NCBI GenBank assembly: GCA_016764835.1
Contig: JAESRD010000211.1
Span: 1-19,438, forward strand
Reading direction: 5' to 3'
From: Paracoccaceae bacterium
GTDB taxonomy: Bacteria > Pseudomonadota > Alphaproteobacteria > Rhodobacterales > Rhodobacteraceae
DNA length: 19,438 bases
Shown: positions 14,764 to 19,438 of the stretch, piece after piece
How the letters are laid out: each line of letters begins with the position of its first letter
How positions within the stretch are numbered: position 1 is the first letter of the stretch
Made by a program: the position numbers and the translations under genes
The notes under the pieces: model-generated
Told to the model about the DNA's origin: nothing
The model's input: the letters and a program-made list of their open reading frames with translations, nothing else
Database searches by the model: none

Positions 14764-14775
14764 GAGGGGGACCCC

Positions 14776-15852
14776 ATGTCAGGCGTATTACCAAGTCAGC
14801 AAATTCATACAATGTGTAGCAACGGCCAAATCTCGGCCGCGACTGAAATATTGCCAGAGCAAGTTCAACCCGCCTCGTTAGACCTGCGATTGGGTGACAT
14901 TGCCTACCGTGTGCGCGCCTCGTTTCTGGCGGGCCCGACGCGCAAAGTGACCGAGCGGATCGCCGAGTTCGGCATGCATTCTGTGTCGCTCAGCGGCGGT
15001 GCCGTGCTTGAGAAGGGCTGCGTCTACCTCGTGCCACTGGCCGAAACTTTGGCCCTGCCCGATGATATTTCAGCCGCCACCAATGCCAAAAGCTCAACCG
15101 GACGGCTCGATCTTTTGACCCGCGTTATCACTGATGAAGGCACCGAGTTTGACCGTATTCGCCCCGGTTACCACGGCCCGCTTTACGCCGAAATCTGCCC
15201 GCGCTCGTTTTCAGTTTTGGTCCGTCCCGGCATGCGGCTCAACCAGATTAGGTTCCGGCGCGGCATGGCGGTGCTTGATGATGCAACTTTGGCCGATCTA
15301 CACGCCAAAGAGCAGCTGGTCACTGGCACGGCTTCCTTTGATGGCGGGCTTGGTTTCTCGGTCGATTTACAGCCCAAAAACGGCCTCGCCGGATGGCGTT
15401 CAAAGCCACATACCGGGGTGATAGATCTTGGCAAGCTCGACCATTATGAGCCTGCCGATTTTTGGGAGCCGGTCGCCGCCGAAAACGGCCAAATCATCCT
15501 CGACCCCGGCGCGTTTTATATCTTAGTCAGCCGCGAGGCGGTGACCATCCCGCCTGACTATGCGGCTGAAATGGCACCCTATTTGGCCATGGTCGGCGAG
15601 TTTCGCGTGCATTATGCGGGCTTCTTTGATCCCGGCTTTGGCCATTCAGATGCAGGCGGCGCAGGCTCGCGCGGCGTGCTTGAAGTGCGCTGCCATGAGG
15701 CACCTTTTGTCTTGGAGCACGGCCAGATTACCGGGCGGTTGGTTTATGAGAAAATGGCCGCCCGGCCAGAGCTGCTCTATGGGGCCGGCATAGCCTCAAA
15801 CTATCAGGGCCAAGGGCTCAAACTCAGCAAGCATTTTCGCAAACCGCGCTAG
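14776..15852 (+). CDS. dcd: 2'-deoxycytidine 5'-triphosphate deaminase, long two-domain form
   Basis: This enzyme deaminates dCTP to dUTP, which dUTPase then turns into dUMP for thymidylate synthesis. The 358-residue length is about twice the E. coli enzyme and fits the alphaproteobacterial long form with two dUTPase-like beta-barrels. The N-terminal domain holds the active-site signature NAKSSTGR (catalytic-type Ser and Arg) and YAEICPRSFSVLVRPGMRLNQ with its Glu. The second domain (about 215-350: ILVSREAVTIPPDYAAEMAP, GEFRVHYAGFFDPGFG) looks like a degenerate repeat without the SSxxR set. The ATG at 14776 has GGAGGGGG close upstream. It follows tRNA-Pro, and its TAG stop overlaps that of the convergent cyclase gene in the tetramer CTAG (15849-15852). 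Confidence 0.92.
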   Translation: MSGVLPSQQIHTMCSNGQISAATEILPEQVQPASLDLRLGDIAYRVRASFLAGPTRKVTERIAEFGMHSVSLSGGAVLEKGCVYLVPLAETLALPDDISAATNAKSSTGRLDLLTRVITDEGTEFDRIRPGYHGPLYAEICPRSFSVLVRPGMRLNQIRFRRGMAVLDDATLADLHAKEQLVTGTASFDGGLGFSVDLQPKNGLAGWRSKPHTGVIDLGKLDHYEPADFWEPVAAENGQIILDPGAFYILVSREAVTIPPDYAAEMAPYLAMVGEFRVHYAGFFDPGFGHSDAGGAGSRGVLEVRCHEAPFVLEHGQITGRLVYEKMAARPELLYGAGIASNYQGQGLKLSKHFRKPR

Positions 15853-17258
15853 GCGGCCGCCTCGTCAGACTGGGTAGAAAACCCGCGCTGCTTTGCCCCT
15901 ATCTCAGAAGTCTCGACCCTATTGCGGCCCAGACTTTTGGCCCGGTACAGCGCTTGGTCTGCGCGAATGAAGGCGGCATCAATATTGGTTTCTGAGGCAG
16001 ATATTTGCGTGCAACCGAATGACGCCGTAACCTTGCCGGCCCTGCTTCGCCCCTGCCCCTTCACTGCAGGCAAGCGCAATTCACGCTCAAATGTTAGCCG
16101 CAGACGTTCGGCATAGGTCGCCGCCTCAGCTAAGGTCGTGTCAGGCAGGATAAGCATAAACTCTTCGCCGCCCCAGCGCGCCGCCAGCCCTGCTGTTTCG
16201 CAATGTTGAAACCCTGCGCCGAGTAGCCGGGCAGCATCGCGCAAGATACCATCACCAGCATAATGGCCAAACTGATCATTCACCCGTTTGAACAGGTCAA
16301 TATCGACCAAGATTATGCTAAACGGGCTGCGGCTTTGTCGGGCTTCCAAAAGTGCACTTTCGGCGCGGGCCTGCACCGCACGGCGGTTGGCCAGCCCGGT
16401 TAACATATCGGTCCGTGACATTAGCTCTACACTATCGACATAGCGCTGCCGCGCCCGCTCAGCGTCTGACAGCAAGGTCAGCGAAGAGGCCATGGCCGCC
16501 GAGACCGCCGCCAAGATCGCAGTGACCATTAGCGCCATGGTTTCTGGCGCAATGCTCGTGGCGTTTTTGATCAACAAAAGCCCGGTGATCCAAATGCCCG
16601 TGCAGGCAAAGAAAAGATGACGGCGCAGCACAATGCCGGACGCCTCCATTGATAGAAACAACGCCACTGGAACCGGGTGCAAATGCCGCAGCCCAGTGGC
16701 CAGACAAAGCAGCCCCGTCAGCACAAGGCTGAGTAGGTCCATATTATGGGCCGGGGCAATACCGTAACTATAGCCGACAAAAACGCTGACCCATAATGTA
16801 ACCGCTGCCAGCCCGGCAAACATGGCAAAACGCGCGCGGCGGCGGGCGGCAAGGGCAATGCCAAGCAAGGCGAAAATCGCCGTTGGCAGCGCGCTGGGGA
16901 AAACGCTCGAATTGGCTTGCAAGATGCCAAAGGCCGGGCCCAAGACCCGTGTGCCCGTTGCCGCAATAACCAACACAGCAAGCGCCTGCGCCGCATGTGA
17001 GCCTGCGCCAGTGCGCCGGCGGCCAAGCACAAGTGCCACCGCCAAAGTTGCGGCCAAAAAGGCTGTCATTGGTGGCGTAGCGGTGCCAAGAACCGCAAAG
17101 CTGCCGAGCAGGAAGTTGGCAAATGCAAGCGCAGATACCACCATGCACAGCCCGGCCAGCTGAGGAATAGCCCGTGCCGCCCGCCGGATCAGCCAGCGGC
17201 TGCGTTGCATTTGCCTCAGCGTCTGTGTGGATGGTCGTTTCACGAACAAATTTGGCAT
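15849..17258 (-). CDS. membrane-anchored diguanylate cyclase (GGDEF domain)
   Basis: A 469-residue protein that should make cyclic di-GMP from two GTP. Residues about 30-265 hold roughly seven or eight hydrophobic segments, such as LCMVVSALAFANFLLGSFAV, TAFLAATLAVALVLG and IWITGLLLI. This is an integral membrane sensor of MASE type, but I cannot assign a named MASE family. A short helix leads to the GGDEF domain (about 275-450): SRTDMLTGLANRRA, ILVDIDLFKRVNDQFGHYAG with metal-binding Asp319, and the active GGEEF at 363-367. The RxxD inhibitory I-site would be at 354-357 but reads E-T-A-G, so feedback inhibition is probably lost. The ATG at 17256-17258 is likely; Met17 is an alternative. It is convergent with dcd with overlapping stops. 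Confidence 0.93.
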   Translation of the reverse strand: MPNLFVKRPSTQTLRQMQRSRWLIRRAARAIPQLAGLCMVVSALAFANFLLGSFAVLGTATPPMTAFLAATLAVALVLGRRRTGAGSHAAQALAVLVIAATGTRVLGPAFGILQANSSVFPSALPTAIFALLGIALAARRRARFAMFAGLAAVTLWVSVFVGYSYGIAPAHNMDLLSLVLTGLLCLATGLRHLHPVPVALFLSMEASGIVLRRHLFFACTGIWITGLLLIKNATSIAPETMALMVTAILAAVSAAMASSLTLLSDAERARQRYVDSVELMSRTDMLTGLANRRAVQARAESALLEARQSRSPFSIILVDIDLFKRVNDQFGHYAGDGILRDAARLLGAGFQHCETAGLAARWGGEEFMLILPDTTLAEAATYAERLRLTFERELRLPAVKGQGRSRAGKVTASFGCTQISASETNIDAAFIRADQALYRAKSLGRNRVETSEIGAKQRGFSTQSDEAAA

Positions 17259-17359
17259 CCCAGCACGATCCTACATAAAAACAATATAAAATTTGTGTTT
17301 TATGATTGACATTCGAGGATTAACAAATGGTGTAACCAGTCGAGAATAATTTAACTTGA
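17259..17359 (-). promoter_or_regulatory. AT-rich upstream region of the diguanylate cyclase gene
   Basis: These 101 bases between scpB and the cyclase gene are strikingly AT-rich compared with their surroundings. Read leftward they offer TTGTTA-18 bases-TAAAAC as a possible promoter. An imperfect dyad, CATAAAA (17274-17280) with TTTTATG (17298-17304), could be an operator or an IHF/H-NS-like target. A 7-bp repeat GAATAAT/ATTATTC (17344-17350, 17359-17365) spans the scpB stop and may be a weak 3' hairpin. None is proven. Confidence 0.4.
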
Positions 17360-17983
17360 TTATTCAAACAGTTCAGGTTGATTCTGAGCGTCTTCATCCT
17401 CGGAGCTCGGTCCGGGCGGCGGACGATTGTCCAAAAGCCCAGTGGCGCGCAGCTCTTTTAGCCCCGGCAGATCGCGCGCGCTCTCAAGCCCGAAATGATC
17501 GAGGAACCCTTCTGTCACCACAAATGTCACTGGCCTGCCGGGGGTCATCTTGCGCCGACCAAAGCGGATCCATTCCAGTTCTATCAGCAGATCAACCGTG
17601 CCACGGCTGACGCTGACGCCGCGGATTTCTTCTATCTCAGCCCGTGTCACCGGCTGGTGATAGGCAATGATAGATAGCGTCTCGATGGCCGCACGCGACA
17701 GTTTGCGGGTCTCGATCACCTCTTGTTTCATCAAAAAGCCAAGGTCAGACGCAGTACGGATCGCCCAGGCCGGGCCAATGCGCACGATCTGCACGCCGCG
17801 GCCCGCGTAGCGCTTTTGCAGCAGGTCCAGCGCGTCGGCAGGTTCGCAACCATGCGGCATGCGGCCCGCCAGTTCGCGGATTGTTACCGGCTCGGCTGTG
17901 GCAAACAAGATCGCCTCGACCATGCGCTCTTGGTCGGCCAATGGCGGCGCCTCAAACAGGCTTTGGGTTATTTCGTCAGTCAT
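17360..17983 (-). CDS. scpB: segregation and condensation protein B
   Basis: ScpB is the winged-helix (kite) partner of ScpA in the SMC-ScpAB condensin-like complex that compacts and segregates the chromosome. The 207-residue protein has the first winged-helix at about 15-85 (MVEAILFATAEPVTIRELAG, then GVQIVRIGPAWAIRTASDL). The second carries the diagnostic LSRAAIETLSIIAYHQPVTR, then EEIRGVSVSRGTVDLLIE and GRPVTFVVTEGFLDHFGL. A short acidic, Pro-rich tail ends it. The start overlaps the scpA stop as ATGA, so the two are translationally coupled. In Rhodobacterales I would expect tatA downstream; here a cyclase gene follows. Confidence 0.95.
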   Translation of the reverse strand: MTDEITQSLFEAPPLADQERMVEAILFATAEPVTIRELAGRMPHGCEPADALDLLQKRYAGRGVQIVRIGPAWAIRTASDLGFLMKQEVIETRKLSRAAIETLSIIAYHQPVTRAEIEEIRGVSVSRGTVDLLIELEWIRFGRRKMTPGRPVTFVVTEGFLDHFGLESARDLPGLKELRATGLLDNRPPPGPSSEDEDAQNQPELFE

Positions 17984-18792
17984 CTATCTGGCCCTGCATT
18001 GCGCCCGAGAACAGTGCGCACATGCACCGGCGCGAAATTCTCAGATTGCTTGATCTCAACCTTGCCCTCCTTGGCCAACTCAAGGCTGGCGGCAAATGTC
18101 GCGGCGGTGGCCGAGCGGCGGCGCGCCGGGTCAGCGGCCCATTCAGGCGGTAAATAGCTGGCCAGTTCGACCCATTCGATTGAGCTGCCGACCACCAAAC
18201 GCAGCCGCTCTAGCGCTTGCTCCATCGACATAATCGCTTCGCGGTCAAACACATATGGTCGAAACTCGTCTTTGGTACGAATGCGCGCATAGGCCTGCAT
18301 CAGCTCAAGCAGCGTCGCCGTATAGGTGACACGGCGCACACGGGTGACATCATCGGTGATGCCACGCACAAAGAAGTCGCGGCCCTTCTGGTCGCGGGCC
18401 ATCAGCTTGGCCGCCGCGTCGCGCATGGCTGCCAGCCGCTCAAGCTGAAAGGCCAGATGGGCGGCCAGCTCCTCGCCCGAGGGGCCGTCCTCGGTCGGGT
18501 CTGGTGGCAGCAGCAGGCGCGACTTTAGGAAGGCCAGCCACGCGGCCATAACCAGATAGTCCGCCGCCAGCTCAATGCGCAGGCTCACGGCTTGATCGAT
18601 GAAGACGAGATATTGCCGGGCAAGTGCCAGCACAGAAATTTGGCGCAGGTCGACCTTTTGGGTACGGCTCATGGTCAGCAACAGATCGAGCGGGCCCTCA
18701 TAACCCTCGACATCAATGATCAGCGCCTCAGAGGCCAAACGTTCGCTAATAGCGTCGCGCTCGGGGGCTTCAAACTCATCGCTGTCTTGCAT
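17980..18792 (-). CDS. scpA: segregation and condensation protein A (kleisin)
   Basis: ScpA is the kleisin that bridges the heads of SMC and binds ScpB. The 270-residue length is typical for alphaproteobacteria. The N-terminal SMC-neck-binding region reads DVEGYEGPLDLLLTMSRTQK, then VDLRQISVLALARQYLVFID and ELAADYLVMAAWLAFLKSRL. The middle is charged and helical. The C-terminal winged helix has RRSATAATFAASLELAKEGK and VEIKQSENFAPVHVR. It follows nagZ after only 11 bases and overlaps scpB by four, so the three genes form one operon. Confidence 0.95.
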   Translation of the reverse strand: MQDSDEFEAPERDAISERLASEALIIDVEGYEGPLDLLLTMSRTQKVDLRQISVLALARQYLVFIDQAVSLRIELAADYLVMAAWLAFLKSRLLLPPDPTEDGPSGEELAAHLAFQLERLAAMRDAAAKLMARDQKGRDFFVRGITDDVTRVRRVTYTATLLELMQAYARIRTKDEFRPYVFDREAIMSMEQALERLRLVVGSSIEWVELASYLPPEWAADPARRRSATAATFAASLELAKEGKVEIKQSENFAPVHVRTVLGRNAGPDR

Positions 18793-18803
18793 CTGGCCAG
18801 CCC

Positions 18804-19438
18804 CTATTCGACGGGCCGCAGCAGCTCTGCCAGCTCAGCACGCAGCGCCTCGGCGTCAATTATGCTGGGGCTGCGCCGTTGGTCTAGGGCGGCTTGGCCG
18901 CGCCTTTGGGCAGCGGTGCTCATCTCGCCAACGGCACTCATTGCCGCGATCATATCGCTCATTATGCCGTTGGAATGCAGGATCACATCGCAGCCAGCCG
19001 CCAAAGCACCGGCGCAGCGCTCATCAACGCTGCCAGACAGCGCCTGCATCGAGATGTCATCGGTCATGATAAGGCCGTCAAAGCCGATCTGCGCGCGGAT
19101 CACACGCAGCATAGCGGGCGATACCGTTGCCGGGCTGTCGGGGTCTATCGCCTCATAGACCACATGCGCGCTCATCGCCATTTTGAGATGGCGCAGCCCG
19201 TAGAACGGGGCAAAGTCGCGCGCCGCAAGTGCCTCGGCCGAGGCAGAGACACGCGGCAGATCAAGGTGGCTATCAACCGCAGCCCGCCCGTGGCCCGGCA
19301 TGTGTTTCATCACCGGCAGCACGCCACCGTCAAGCAGCGCTTCGGCGGCAGTCTTGGCGGCTTCGGTGACCACAAGCACATCGCTGCCGTAAAGCCTGTT
19401 GAGCAAAACCCGGTGAGTGCCCGGCTCAACAAGGTCGC
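18804..19438 (-). CDS. nagZ: beta-N-acetylhexosaminidase NagZ (GH3), N-terminal part outside window
   Basis: NagZ removes N-acetylglucosamine from anhydro-muropeptides in the cytoplasm during peptidoglycan recycling. The visible 211 residues are the C-terminal part of the catalytic barrel. The GH3 NagZ signature KHMPGHGRAAVDSHLDLP, with its flexible loop Asp-His pair, is intact, as is the region IMTDDISMQAL containing the catalytic Asp nucleophile. The frame stays open through the window end (upstream residues read VEPGTHRVLLNRLYG), so the TTG at 19406 is not a start. The stop is TAG at 18804-18806, 11 bases before scpA. The nagZ-scpA-scpB order is characteristic of Rhodobacterales. Confidence 0.93.
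   Translation of the reverse strand, partial: DLVEPGTHRVLLNRLYGSDVLVVTEAAKTAAEALLDGGVLPVMKHMPGHGRAAVDSHLDLPRVSASAEALAARDFAPFYGLRHLKMAMSAHVVYEAIDPDSPATVSPAMLRVIRAQIGFDGLIMTDDISMQALSGSVDERCAGALAAGCDVILHSNGIMSDMIAAMSAVGEMSTAAQRRGQAALDQRRSPSIIDAEALRAELAELLRPVE

Noticed and set aside
14776..15852. The double-length dCTP deaminase as a new gene fusion
   Set aside because: The two-barrel form is an established alphaproteobacterial family; only the second domain's degenerate site is of note.

Overview
This window looks like core chromosome of an alphaproteobacterium, most likely Rhodobacterales (Rhodobacteraceae-like). That assignment rests on moderately GC-rich DNA, the prfA-prmC-DUF4167 block, the DUF177-rpmF-plsX-fabH-ihfA-merR-tRNA-Pro block, the nagZ-scpA-scpB block, an OlsB-type acyltransferase and the long two-domain dCTP deaminase. 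It was made by recognising families and gene order, not by a database search. I see no insertion sequence, prophage, CRISPR array or integrase. No gene-free gap exceeds 300 bases; the largest (about 257 bases, 1502-1758, and about 218 bases, 10837-11054) are described below.

Layout. 1-677 (+): 3' part of rsmA, converging on a DUF4167 gene across a perfect 16-bp hairpin. 764-5025 (-): a leftward set read as M20 amidohydrolase, a 49-codon small ORF, prfA, prmC, a 257-bp gap, DUF4167. Its tight part is M20 to prmC; PrmC methylates the GGQ glutamine of the release factor encoded immediately upstream. 5086-6988 (+): mazG, then a periplasmic iron-type substrate-binding protein with a striking palindromic operator in its promoter and a strong terminator behind it. 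7074-10198 (-): an outer-membrane lipoprotein of the OmlA/BamE type, an OlsB-like acyltransferase and an Uup-type ABC-F ATPase. 10282-14552 (+): DUF177/YceD, rpmF, plsX, fabH, ihfA and a MerR-type regulator, the classic ribosome/fatty-acid-synthesis linkage. This is followed by tRNA-Pro(GGG) and dcd. 15849-17258 (-): a membrane diguanylate cyclase whose stop codon overlaps that of dcd. 17360-19438 (-): nagZ (partial), scpA and scpB, each joined to the next by an overlap or a very short gap.

How the genes fit together. Most serve central functions: 16S rRNA methylation, translation termination, nucleotide-pool cleaning (MazG, Dcd), phospholipid and fatty-acid initiation (PlsX, FabH), nucleoid architecture (IHF, ScpAB) and cell-wall recycling (NagZ).

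What stands out. FabH has arginine where the catalytic histidine of the Cys-His-Asn triad should be. A 19-bp near-perfect palindrome of the TGA-N9-TCA iron-operator type sits exactly between the -35 and -10 of the iron-binding-protein promoter. An unrecognised small ORF with an ideal ribosome binding site lies between the M20 gene and prfA. The rpmF leader holds a 25-bp tandem repeat. The diguanylate cyclase lacks an inhibitory I-site. I did not find a clear new multi-gene system.
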